Origin: Nematopogon swammerdamellus
Taxonomy: Eukaryota; Arthropoda; Insecta; Lepidoptera; Adelidae
DNA: 64,000 nucleotides
NCBI GenBank assembly: GCA_946902875.1
Contig: OX336350.1
Span: forward strand, 19,582,048 to 19,646,047
Direction: 5' to 3'
The notes beneath the pieces were generated by a model that saw only the letters and a program-made list of their open reading frames with translations, was not told the DNA's origin and searched no databases. Of this stretch, positions 50,154 to 63,645 are shown one piece after another (within the stretch, counting starts at the first letter, position 1; the number at the start of each line of letters is the position of its first letter). The position numbers and the translations under genes are program-made.

Positions 50154-50979
50154 CAGTAGGCGCTCGGTAATCCGGCACCCAAATTTTTTCGCCTGTGCCG
50201 GATTGCTGGAACTGCCGGATTATTGGATTAGTATGGGATATAAAGCATTTATGTATGTACATAAATGCTTTATACACGGTGTTAACTTTTTTCGCGACAT
50301 TTCAATTTTACCGAATATTAAACCATTTCGTATACTGATTATATTGTGGTACTAAAAAATAAAATCTAAAATAGTTTAAAAAAATTTGCATATTTTCTTC
50401 AAAATTTTACCTCAGCGACAATTTCTCTTTGGAATGATGTAGCGAGCGCCGCCGCGCGCCGCGCGCCTGCGACCGTGCGTACCCAGCTGACTGACGACGT
50501 GTCGCGCGCTAGCTGTTATATTGTGTCGATATGAATGTGATTTTTTTTATTTATTTGAAAAATTACTCAGCTTTCGATTTGTTTGGTAATGCAGTGTGAT
50601 TCCTATTATGAAATACCATGTTTTATACCAAATATAGAAATTGAAAATTTTAAAATCAAAGCTAAAAAAAAAAAATTACCCTCTATTTCGGCATCAGTAT
50701 GTGACCCAAAACAACCCCCTTTCGGGAATGTTGCCTATTTAAGTTAACACCGTGTATACACACTACGTAATTCAACAAAAAAAAAAACAGACACCTAGTT
50801 TCGCTGTCAAGGTCGGGGCCGGACTGAGCGCGAGAGCAAATTTTGCTATGCTGACCCGAATCCCCCCGCTCTATAATCCGGCAGTAGTGCCGGATTATAG
50901 AGCGGGTCAGCTGAGGCTAAAAATGCCGGACTACTGGGCGTGCCGGACTGTCGAGCGCTGGATTACCGAGCGCCTACTG
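50154..50979. mobile_element. pogo/Tigger-like element with a nested MITE
   Basis: Ends CAGTAGGCGCTCGGTAATCC / GGATTACCGAGCGCCTACTG, flanked by TA (50152-50153 and 50980-50981). CAGTAGGC-type ends with CCGG words are typical of pogo-like elements. No transposase frame. Confidence 0.85.
50275..50754. mobile_element. MITE nested in the pogo-like element
   Basis: Ends CACGGTGTTAACTT / AAGTTAACACCGTG flanked by TA; AACAACCCCCTTT near the right end. Same terminal type as 60847-61120. Confidence 0.8.
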
Positions 50980-51337
50980 TAGTTCGCAACATTATTGTTG
51001 AAATCTATTCCATATAAAATGCTTTTATGTGAATTCGTTTAATGTAGCAGTATTTATTGTAACAGTATAAATAACGGCATGCAAACTCTGCTGCTGTGAA
51101 GTTGGCTTCAAATCTCCGGAACAACAGAGTTGAATGGCGGACAGCAGAGTAACTCAAATGTATAGACGTGTCAATTCCATCTCAGTAGTATACCTAAGCA
51201 AGGAATTTATATACACGGTAACTGGACGGTTCACTGATATGCAACGTGAATCGAAAGTTAAGATCTGATCTTTAACCAAATGTTGTTGGTTAACGAATGA
51301 AGGGGACGCACCTGCTCTTGAACAGGTGTGCACTTAC

Positions 51338-51533
51338 CCTCTGTAACCTGTCGCTGTGCGGGGGCTGGGGAGTGTGCCAAGACAAAATCAAAATACACTT
51401 GATTTAGTCGCCAGCATATGGCGAAGCTCAGGATGATGGTGTTAACCAATTTTTTGCGAAATTTTGTTAGATTTTTTATTTCCTCGTCTCTGCGCGGTGC
51501 TTCAGCAACATCTTTTTTTGACTCATTTTTCAT
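51338..51533 (-). other. Possible orphan exon (uncertain)
   Basis: An ATG-started frame of 65 codons, lysine-rich then containing a hydrophobic stretch (LVNTIILSFAICWRL), ends at a good donor (CAGAGG|GTAAGTG on the minus strand). No family is recognised and no partner exon was found within the window, so this may be chance. Confidence 0.15.
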
Positions 51534-52940
51534 AAGCCACTGGCTTGTTTCCTCAATAGGAAAGCAAAGTAGTCTCTCAACTCAATAGCAAAGTAGTCTC
51601 GGCTCATTTGAGAGCGATGTGAATAGGCACCAGTCAGGCTGGCATGGCATTCGCAACCCCCGCGTGCGTCCGAATGTCCATGGGCGTCGTCAGACATATA
51701 ATGGTTGCCTCCGCCCCACCAAAAAATATATTCTATGTTTTAGCACCCCGTCCAACATGTTTGGCGTAAGGCGTCTGATGTGGGTGACTGATTCTCCTCA
51801 TGCCATTGTTGAAGCATGCATATATCTATCTTCTTTTCTTCTTTTGCGAGGGGTCCGTCATGTTCAGTTCAGGCCTGTACTCTCAACAAACTGAGCTATC
51901 AAATAATTGTGATGCCACTATCAGTGTAGGAATAATAGCGAATGGGACCATACAAGGATAAATATGTTTATCTCAGCTCGTTTTTCCTTTACTGCGGTCA
52001 GAGCAGACAATGTGATGTTGAATGTGGTTTAGGCTTAGGTATTTTTTATTTATATTTATTATTTTCTTGTTAGTACCAAGTATGTCTAATAAATATATCT
52101 GCTTTATATTTCTTCATTAGATAGATTCAAAGCCGAAAATGAAGAGAGAAAAAAAATACGTCCCGACTAGGATTCTTTTTCTCTTCATTTCCAAGACGGA
52201 ATCCACATCTATCTAAAGGAGAAATATAAAGCGGGTACCTACATGCTTAGTAATAAATAACATATAAAAAAAAATTAAATTCTAAAGTCAACTTCTATAA
52301 TGTCAGATGCCAAATACGACTTTAGTGACGACAGCATAAGATTCAATATGGAATCGTGCAAGTTGACTGAACGCAGGAGATTGCATCATATAATGCGTGG
52401 GGCGGATCTTGGCGTGTCGCCGCCGCAGCGGTTCGTCAGTGTTCTCCCTCGCACCCGCACCGTACTTGTATAGTGTATTCGCGTGGCGGGTCGCCCGCTG
52501 CGGCGACGACACGCCGAGATCCGTCCCGGGCATTATACCTACTATAAAAGATGCAACTGCAACGCGCTGGCGGCTCAAGCCGGAGTTCCAAGTTCGAATC
52601 CTATTCGGGATGTATTTTTTCTCTTCATTTCGTAAGTCGAACAATCTTTAACAGCAATACTCGCAAACATTTCATAACAAACGGAGTGGTGGACGACGGG
52701 AACTAAATTCCAGACGAAGTAATAAGCGCACTTAGTACCAGCCAATTCAAAAGTGGACTAGATAAATATCTCACAAATAAAACATAATCTCAAAATGAGT
52801 GCTCAAGAAGGATAATAAAAAAAAAACAAATCTAAGATAATGACAAAAGTTATATTTATATTTAAAATCTGTAAGGTTTCTTACCCGGTTTTTCCTTATA
52901 GATTGCATTGCTGAACGGGACATGACAAAAAAAAAATGAT
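51534..52940. other. Repeat fragments, no gene
   Basis: 51640-51700 repeats GGCATTCGCAACCCCCG and TGTCCATGGGCGTCGT words also at 12545-12590. 52398-52545 holds an inverted pair (GATCTTGGCGTGTCGCCG / GGCGACGACACGCCGAGATC). A B-box-like AAGTTCGAATCC at about 52587 suggests an old tRNA-derived SINE. Confidence 0.4.
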
Positions 52941-53060
52941 GACGAACCGTACTGAATATGCATATGTCTCAAAGAAATATTGTTATTGTTGTGTGTTCTG
53001 TAGGGCGAAATAAAAATCTGAATCTGAATCAAAAACAACAAATTTGAACTGGATTTAGAC
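52941..53060 (+). repeat. LINE 3' end with TCTGAA tail
   Basis: GACGAACCGTACTGAATATG, TTGTGTGTTCTGTAGGGCGA and (ATCTGA)n. Same family as 33835-33969. Confidence 0.65.
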
Positions 53061-53146
53061 GTATAAGCCTAGGCTGCCTGTCTAAAATAAATAAATAAAT
53101 AAATTTTCCCTTTTGCATCTATTTAATCCTCCTCCTTCTCCTACGG

Positions 53147-53211
53147 AGCGGCCGATATCGGCCGCTTTATACATTATACCTTTATCAACGGAGCGGCCGA
53201 TATCGGCCGCT
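53147..53211. repeat. Pair of identical 20-bp perfect palindromes
   Basis: AGCGGCCGATATCGGCCGCT at 53147-53166 and again at 53192-53211, start to start 45 bp. Each is self-complementary over all 20 bases. Confidence 0.9.
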
Positions 53212-53455
53212 TTCTTTTTTTTCTTTGTTTTGTTCTCTATGAGTGATCGTTTCAGTTACGGCGTATATAAAAGTCCTTGAGCGTGAGTTGTGTGTATTTT
53301 TTTGTTTGTTTGCTTGTCCTGTGCTAGGTCTACTTTACGAAGTGATAATTTGGTTGGTGATTAATTGTTTTGTTGACTGTCTTTACTTGTGTAATAAAGA
53401 AGGGAGCTACTTTGGTAATGTCATGTGTTTTATTTTTACATACCATTCCAGACGT

Positions 53456-53750
53456 TTCCTAGAATTGATAGATAGTGTATGTCGTAAAAGGCGAATAAGA
53501 GATAAGACTCCCTTCATATATTACTAGGTGGTAGGGTTTAACCCGCCCGGGTTGATACCACCGCACTGAATGAAAGGTCGGTCGAAACGGCTATGTAAAT
53601 AGTTTGTGTTTTCCGTCCAGTTCAGTGTAGCCGGCACGACAGAAGGGAAGCACTAACGTGGCACCAAGTTCACCCGGTGTTATGGGCTGACATCAAGGAT
53701 GTTGTAGTTGTAGGTGATGTAGCCAACCGTGTCAGTTTCCACTAAACAAA
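53456..53750 (+). repeat. SINE-B2 (shared head, B body)
   Basis: GTATGTCGTAAAAGGCGAAT then ATTACTAGGTGGTAGGG, B body and 3' end TGTGTCAGTTTCC. The 5' side of the head is truncated. A LINE 3' fragment (CTTTATTGCTCC, GCAAAGGCGGACTTATC) follows at 53755-53890. Confidence 0.75.
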
Positions 53751-53890
53751 AAAATTTATGGATAGAAATACTTTATTGCTCCAAAAACATTTTACATAAA
53801 CAGACAATAATTAATTTGCATGCGGGGCAAAGGCGGACTTATCTCTTACAGGGATTTCTCCCAGTCAACCTTTGGATGTTTGAGAGTCGT

Positions 53891-54474
53891 ATGTTGTGAG
53901 ATATAAGTAGGTAGTAGCAAAAGACTTGAGTGTGGGAATGTAAAATATAATATAAGAAAAATAACTATGATAAACTATAATAATAATATATACTACATAG
54001 AAGCGGTAGTACGTCCTCGTTAATTAAACAGATTAAAGAACCGAAAGCGAAAACTATGAGCAGGCCTGCCGCACGGGTGAATGTATTGTGTAAGCGAGCA
54101 TAGTTGCGAGCGTGTGCGAGTTGGGACTGCCGAATAGCCAAACCCACTTCAGCTCTTCAGGTCCGCGACGCAGACAATGCGGATCGCATTTCACTGGAAA
54201 GTGGGATGGTGGGTCGTAGACGTGCGTATATTTTGTTATTCAGTTTTAGTCCAATCTCAAGTACTGAATATTAAATGAATTTATAATTAAGAAGGCACGG
54301 AGAAAATTTCGCATGCGGAATCATGAATAGAGCGTGTATGATGCTGTGGAAGGAAAGAATGCAAATACCTCAAAAAACAAATATATAACATCTGTTTTTA
54401 TAATTCGACTGAATGTCCACGGGCGTCGTTAGACACATTATGGGTGGGTCCGCGACATGGCGCGCTTTCATATA
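53891..54474. other. Intergenic, nothing clear
   Basis: No gene. GTCCACGGGCGTCGTTAGAC at about 54416 matches the repeat words at 12570 and 51675. Confidence 0.3.
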
Positions 54475-54718
54475 TTTTTTTTTATGGAAACTGACACGGT
54501 TGGCTACATCACCTACAACATCAGAGATGTCAGCCCATAACACCGGGTGAACTTGGTGCCACGTCAGTGCTTCCCTTCGGTCGTGCCGGCTACATTGAAC
54601 TGGATGGAAAACACAAACTATTTACATAGCCGTTTCGACCGACCTTTCTTTCAGTGCGGTGGTATCAATCGAGTTAAACCCTACCACCTAGTAATATAAG
54701 AAGGGAGTCATATCCCTT
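54475..54718 (-). repeat. SINE-B, truncated at the head junction
   Basis: 3' end to CCTACCACCTAGTAATATAA and AGGGAGTCATATCCCTT, stopping where the shared head would begin. Confidence 0.75.
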
Positions 54719-54835
54719 TCATTTCATAAAAAACATTCCAATAAAACTACTTACATAATTTTTTATATCTTCTTGAAAACATTTTCCCTCAAAACATGAG
54801 ACAACTGTCCTTGGAGGAACAACTGGCGCGTCGTA

Positions 54836-54897
54836 GTCGCAGTTGAGGTGAGACTATGTAAACTATAAATTGTTTACAGTCTCACCTCAACTGCGAC
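54836..54897. repeat. Hairpin with 28-bp arms
   Basis: GTCGCAGTTGAGGTGAGACT and its complement around TATAAATT, one mismatch. Confidence 0.75.
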
Positions 54898-54977
54898 AAT
54901 TGTCATTGTTTCAATGACAATCCACAGCTTCATTCGCCCATTTTTGTCCCTTTCTTTCATTATTCTACTAATTTGTA

Positions 54978-55290
54978 CTGTGGGGCCGATACTTTAAAAG
55001 AATAGCCCCACTGCATCTCTCCCCGTGTATGTCGTAAAAGGCGACTAAGGGATATGACTCCCTTATATCACTAGGTGGTAGGGTTCAACCCGCCCGGGTT
55101 GGTACCACCGCAATGAATGAAAGGTCGGTCGAAACGGCTATGTAAATAGTTTGTGTTTTCCGTCCAGTTCAGTGTAGCCGGCACGACCGAAGGGAAGCAC
55201 TGACGTGACACCAAGTTCACCCGGTGTTATGGGCTGACATCACGGATGTTGTAGGTGATGTAGCCAACCGTGTCAGTTTCCATAAAAAAA
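54978..55290 (+). repeat. SINE-B2, complete
   Basis: Shared head (TGTGGGGCCGATACTTTAAA to GTCGTAAAAGGCGACTAAGG), then ATATGACTCCCTTATATCAC, CTAGGTGGTAGGG, the full B body and poly-A after TGTCAGTTTCCAT. Best reference for the B2 arrangement. Confidence 0.82.
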
Positions 55291-55745
55291 AAAAAATCAA
55301 AATTCAGGGATAGAGATAGCAGATCAAAGCATGCAGAGCAAAAAATAAAAGACAGGCCCTCATAATAATAGGATATTAGGTATTAAGATTGATTACTAAC
55401 ATCCTATGCCAGTCCTGGGATTTTCTAGAATATTTAGGTATATATTTAATTGAGATTCAACGCTTCCACGGCTCTAGAGTGGCCGCCGAACACACATACT
55501 TCAATACAAGTTGTTGGTAATAAAATAACTACTAATGAACCACAGATCTATAAACATAACTTCCTTATCTCCAGGAAATAAAGTATGTTCATTGGCAAAA
55601 GCGACATCACCTTTTAATAAGTTAACTAAACGAAAATAAAGACTTGGGTGTTTATTAAAATGATAGGAGAAACGAATAGACCAAAATGAGATATGTAATG
55701 TTGATTTATCTAACCTATAAAATAAAAGAAGTTTTGGTTAAGTTT

Positions 55746-55751
55746 TTTATT
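55746..55751 (-). terminator. PRP4 polyadenylation signal
   Basis: AATAAA on the minus strand, 90 bp after the PRP4 stop codon. Confidence 0.6.
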
Positions 55752-55840
55752 CTTTTTTAAATATTAGTAAAGGAATGTCCAGTTTGGACGTCAGTCAACA
55801 AAACCAACAGCATTATAGTAATCTTTAAACGAAAACAGAT

Positions 55841-58387
<2,547 letters not shown>

Positions 58388-58828
58388 TTAGAGCAAAATC
58401 AATGTCGCACTTTGCTACTAACACCTGAAAGCAATTTTAGAGTTTAATCAATCAAATAAATAATTAAATTACATTATTTTGTTTAGCGTAGCGTAAATAA
58501 GCAATTTTATATAATATAAATGTTTAGAGCAAAATAAAAACAGTTTTGTAACAAGTAAAATCTCAGTGTTACCATACCAAGGGCAAGGTTGCATCATTGA
58601 TCCATAGCATGCAGCTAGTTTTTACCAAAGTGCTTACTGATACATGAACATTAGGTATTTATAATAATAGTTAATGCCAGCTGTGTTTCCTAGTACGCTA
58701 TACAAACTTGATTTATACATGCAAATGGTTTTTGTTCATAATAATTACTGTGGTGAAGTACTGATTAGGCAGTTTCAGTCAGTGTGAAATATACCTATAC
58801 TCCAAATGACTACATGAAATCGCATTAA
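58388..58828. promoter_or_regulatory. PRP4 upstream region
   Basis: AT-rich sequence that should contain the promoter and 5' UTR of the minus-strand PRP4 gene. No core element recognised. Confidence 0.3.
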
Positions 58829-60066
58829 CACGCTCACTGCGGTAAGAGGTCTAAAGACCACCTATGTGTACTCGCGCGCTGTGCGGGAGAAAATGTATTC
58901 ATCCCGCTCTGGTGCGGAACTCGTAACTACTAGATTTTTATACATATGAAAGAGATAACTATAGGATTGGGTTTATATTTTCACGTAGCACTAGTGGGTA
59001 CCTAAAAATGTGCGAGAGGTCTATAGTCCTCTCACCGCACTACAAGAGAAAGAAAAATCATTCTGTGTGGTTGCGGGGTATATACGCCTCAAATAGAGGG
59101 TGTGGGCTTATCCGCCCCCTCCCGCACCTGCTAGTATCTATGATACTTGACCTGTGAACCAGTGATGTGCGTACGTCTATAAGCAAAGCATGTAAATTGC
59201 AGTTTGTCTAATGTGTGAAGTGACGAGTTCGGTTGCGTGAAATTTTTTTCGTGGAAGCAAAAGATGTAGGAGAATTCTGTATTTATCAAATAATACAAGT
59301 GAGACAGAGGAGGACATCTCAATTCCAAAATATCGACGTGACAACGACCAAGAGAGTCTGCGAATTCTAAAAGTCAGCCGTCTTCTAGTGGCCTAAGTAA
59401 AACAAAAATACTACAGGATATTTATTCAATACCTACGTCCTCCCACGTGAAGAAGAAGGAAACCCTGAAATATACGTAAGCCCTAGTACTAGTTCAGTAG
59501 TATGACAGTCATATACATATATTTTAATACTTGTTGAAATAAAAATGTTTTTGTTCTATCGATAACTTTGCCTCTTTATCATCACTAGATTTAACATAAA
59601 CTGTACCTATTATTCAGTGCTGTAAGAGGGCTATGGGCCTCCTAAACATTTTCTTCATTTTAGTGATTTTCTATATTCAGAACTTCAGGCGAACACAAAA
59701 TAAGACAGAATTACCCTTTTGCAATAGTATGATCCCAGTCTGATCTAATGTTTTGTAATTTGCGCCAAAAAAATGCATTTGAAGTATCTCGCCCCGTGAA
59801 AGGTCGATAGGCCCCTAATCACATTTTTTTTTTTTTTTATGGAACCTGACACGGTTGGCTACATCACCTACAACATCCGTGATGTCAGCCCATAACACAG
59901 GGTGAACTAGGTGCCATGTCAGTGCTTCCCTTCATTTCATGTCGGCTACACTAAACTGGACGGCTGGCTAAAATGCATCGCATGGCTAAAATGTTACGTT
60001 GAAGGTTTAAAGGCCTCCTATAGCACTACACGATTGTAAGCAGAATTTAGCATCGCAGTGAACGTG
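58829..60066. mobile_element. TTAA-flanked piggyBac-like remnant
   Basis: 1238 bp with ends CACGCTCACTGCG / CGCAGTGAACGTG and TTAA on both sides (58825-58828, 60067-60070), the piggyBac target signature. An iterated word of the form AGAGGTCTATAGNCCTC recurs near 58845, 59010, 59625, 59796 and 60002. No transposase domain is recognisable, only short open stretches. A SINE-B fragment (59826-59965) inserted later. Confidence 0.72.
59826..59965 (-). repeat. SINE-B 3' fragment inside the piggyBac-like element
   Basis: TTTTATGGAACCTGACACGG to TGTCGGCTACACTAAACTGG; body and head lost. Confidence 0.75.
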
Positions 60067-60087
60067 TTAAGGTTCTAAATGTATGTT

Positions 60088-60360
60088 TTTTTTTATGGAA
60101 TCTGACACGGTTGGCTAAATCACCTACAACATCCGTGATGTCAGTCCATAACACCTTGGTGAACTAGGTGCCATGTCAGTGCTTCCCTTTGGTCGTGCCG
60201 GCTACACCAAACTGGACTGAAAACACGACCTATTTACATAGCCGTTTCGACCGACCTTTCATTCAGTGCGGTGGCACCAAACACGGGCGGGTTAAACCCT
60301 ACCACCTGAAGATGGGAAGGGACCTATATTTCTACGCGGAATCGGAACCACGGTCCAACA
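60088..60360 (-). repeat. SINE-B, head mostly lost
   Basis: TTTATGGAATCTGACACGGT to GGAAGGGACCTATATTTCTA and CGCGGAATCGGAACCACGG (B-box side of the head). Confidence 0.75.
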
Positions 60361-60846
60361 GCTTTTAGTAAAGTAATAATGTAGTGTAGAGGCAGCCTAT
60401 CAGATATGAACAGTAAGAGTACATCTGTGGTATGAGTTTACCTACACTTTGTGTAACACATAGTGTTTCGGAGAGAACATATATTTTTACATATTTGAAA
60501 GGTATCACACGTACCATCGTAGCGTGAACGAATGACAGAACTGTACAGATATCTCGGGCTCGCTTGCATTAGATTAGATATGATTAGATTAGCTTATAGA
60601 CGAGTTCTACTCTACATACAAAGCGGTCAGCATAATATATGTTGTGATACAATACAACTTCTATAGACACAAACAACATATCATGACATCAGTCCTGAGA
60701 TAGGAAAGTTATTTCATTGCAGCACGTATGACACAAAGGTGTTAGAATAGAAATGCATATAGGTAAGTGTTTCGTGCCGACAAATGAATTAACCCGTTAT
60801 GCACCCGTGGCGCAAACCTTGTTTCAGCACCGAAAGAGAAATTATA
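60361..60846. other. Intergenic, nothing clear
   Basis: No gene or definable repeat. Confidence 0.3.
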
Positions 60847-61120
60847 CAATATGGTGTTGCAGTTGCCCCCGTAATATTTTTTAACTGACATAAGGGGGTT
60901 ATTCTATATGTTAAACTAAATAATTTCTGTGACGAAAAAAATTTTTTTGAAACAAAATAAAAATATTTTTTTCCATACAAATTTTAAATATCTATTCTCA
61001 AAATGTATGGAGAAAAAAAAATTTTTTTTCTTCAAATTAAAAAGTCGTAGAACAAGTTGTTCTATTTCACGTACAGAATCACCCCCTTTCGAGTTTTACG
61101 GTTGGGGTTGCAACACCGTG
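60847..61120. mobile_element. TA-flanked MITE (CACGGTGTTGC ends)
   Basis: Right end GGTTGCAACACCGTG, left CAATATGGTGTTGCAGTTGC, with mirrored AAGGGGGTTATTCTATAT / GTACAGAATCACCCCCTTT and an A/T-rich centre. TA on both sides. Confidence 0.75.
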
Positions 61121-62570
61121 TATAAAAAATTAAAAAATTTATAGTTAATTATTATTGTAAAATAATTTTTAAAATTTAATTTATTGTATATGTGTAGCTA
61201 AAAGAATGAGCTTTTTAAAAGAACGTCCGTGGGACTTGAATCCAAAACACACATAAATAAAGAAAAACAAGAAATGTTGTGTCAAAATGTTACTTTTTTT
61301 TTCCAATCCAGTTTCCCAAGGAGTGTAGATCAATTGCAAGGATTTTTAATCACCTATCGACCGTTCACTCTCGTTCTAAATGTTCGTTAATAAATGTGCT
61401 TTTTTATTATTATTAATAAAATATGTGTTTTACATAAAAATAAAGAAACAAAAAGTTGTTAGTATTTAATTAAAAAATATATATATTTATAAAGTGAAAG
61501 TCGTTCTCATGAGAAAAATTTACTGAAATAGGATGATCGCTAAACATTTGGTGAGACCATTTCTGGTATCTGCGCGGTATACCAGGGAACCCTACAAGTT
61601 AATTAGCTACATGTGACCAACTACAGCAAAGAAATTTAATGTGACAACGAAATGCACTTTTATGTGTCATTTTTAATACACTCGACGGTGACGATAACAT
61701 ACCATGCCACACTGTCACGACGGCGGCAGTTCATGCATGTTTGTGTGTTGCCACACGGTCGTGACGTTACCGTGCCGTCATCGTGTAGTGTGCAAGCAAC
61801 CATTAACTATATGCAACCTATACCAAACAGCGGGATTCAATACAAATTGGCTATTGACAACTATTTTGGTAATGTGAGCATTAGGTCTCCTCGACCGTAC
61901 CCGTGTTTGATTGGTAGGTTTATTTTGTGAATTTCTTCAGCAAGAGAAAATGGAATGAATGAAAATAGGACCAATTGTGACCATTTGGAAGACAGGAAGT
62001 TAGTAACGATGCACGAAGTAAAATACTTACTTTAAAAATTGATCCGTAAGCTAGGCAGGATCAAGTAGTGGCAAAAGCTTCTGTATAGTGCCCAATTTTC
62101 CCTTCGCCCAGAATCTGGACTGCGTTGCCTCTTCGCCCGCACTTCAAGACACAGCTGCAACTACAAAATTAAGTCGTTAAATACACACGAACTACAAGCA
62201 CACGCTCAATGAAACTCTTCTTTGTGAGTTCTTTTCGCTTTTTCCACTTCTGCAGGAGTTACCTAAACATTTCGTGAAGAGAAAATGTAGGTAAACTGTA
62301 ATGTGGCCACAGCGCGGGAAGGATTGCCTGCCTGATAGAGGTGAATCAGGCGAATGTAATTCCAATTACAGGCTGTAGGTAATTCGATTTACATTCGGAA
62401 AAATTCAACACAAGAAAAAGACGCTCTGCTGATCTACGCGTTTTTTTTCCACGAAATGAAATGAAAGATCAAGAATAGAGTATGACTGACAGTAGTCATG
62501 TCAGCATGTCAGGCAGCTGTCATTTATTTCAATTTCTCCATTTATGGAAAGACTATAGACGGTGGTTACA
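61121..62570. other. Intergenic, nothing clear
   Basis: AT-rich. A frame at 61652-61930 shows no family resemblance. No repeat ends defined. Confidence 0.3.
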
Positions 62571-62822
62571 CTACACGCTAGGTTATTCATCAGTTCAGTC
62601 CATCAGTCTGGTTAAACCATGGTCCCCAGACTGACCGTTTAATCTACTTTGATGGATGGATGGTTTGGAATGATGGACCAGACTGATGGATTTTAAAATA
62701 TTTTGATACTAGACTGATGGCAGAGTGATAGTGCGAATGTATTTTACGTCTGGCGTCAATCTGGTCGTGCGTGACCAAGGTCACGGACTGAACTGATGCC
62801 AAACCTAGCGTGTAACCTCCGT
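62571..62822. mobile_element. MITE (GACGGNGGTTACAC ends)
   Basis: GACGGTGGTTACACTACACG and CTAGGTT on the left; AACCTAGCGTGTAACCTCCGTC-like on the right; CAGTTCAGTCC and GGACTGAACTG mirrored inside. Target-site duplication not assigned. Confidence 0.65.
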
Positions 62823-62902
62823 CATAGAGATGATATGCTATTAAATAACGGAACCTAGAAAGTGACGAACTTGTCTTTGAGAGTGTTGTGTGCGGCGTTT
62901 AT

Positions 62903-63612
62903 GTAAAGCCTTACCAGGAATATATGAGAGCTGTCAAAATGGAGCCACTTTTTAGATTTATATAGCAACATTTAGCATAGTACGTACAAATTGAATTGGC
63001 CGATGTTTTTATTCAAAATGTACTTTTGCACCGAAATACACAATAAGCTATACAAAATGTATTTTAATTTAATGCATCTTTTATATATATTTTGAAGTCA
63101 ATGTAATAAGAACTAGCCTTGAATTTACATGTTCACAACATTTTTTCCATTTATCTGCAGATATGTCCTGAAGCAAAGTGTACAAATTATTAAAAAAGTT
63201 ATTAATCGGCCGTGCTGAAACACTAAACTTTTTAATAAAAATTCTAGTTCAGAAAAACTTAACCTAAGCTATTTTTATTCGAACGTTTCGTATTTCTGTA
63301 AAGTCAAAAAGTGTTTTTTGTTCAGAACGAATAATATTTACGTCCCTCTTTTGTTTGCTATTCTGTAAATAGATGCTTGAGATACACCTTGATAGAACAA
63401 AAAATAATTACCTAATTGTACATTACGGCGGCCAATTCATGACAATCTCACTACAATGATATAACGTTTCACCTAAATGACAGGTCAGGAGCAATTTTGA
63501 CATTGACAACAGATTATCAAGCATCAAACATAATTGTGGCCAGTGTAAGAAATTAGTTCCAACGAAATTCCGCAATATGGCGGCCCCTCATATATTCCTG
63601 GTCAGGCTTTAC
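62903..63612 (+). mobile_element. MITE with TAAAGCCTGACCAGGAATAT ends, first copy
   Basis: GTAAAGCCTTACCAGGAATA opens the element and TATTCCTGGTCAGGCTTTAC closes it. No coding capacity seen. Confidence 0.7.
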
Positions 63613-63645
63613 ACAAATTTTAGTGTTTTGCGATGAAATACGTAG

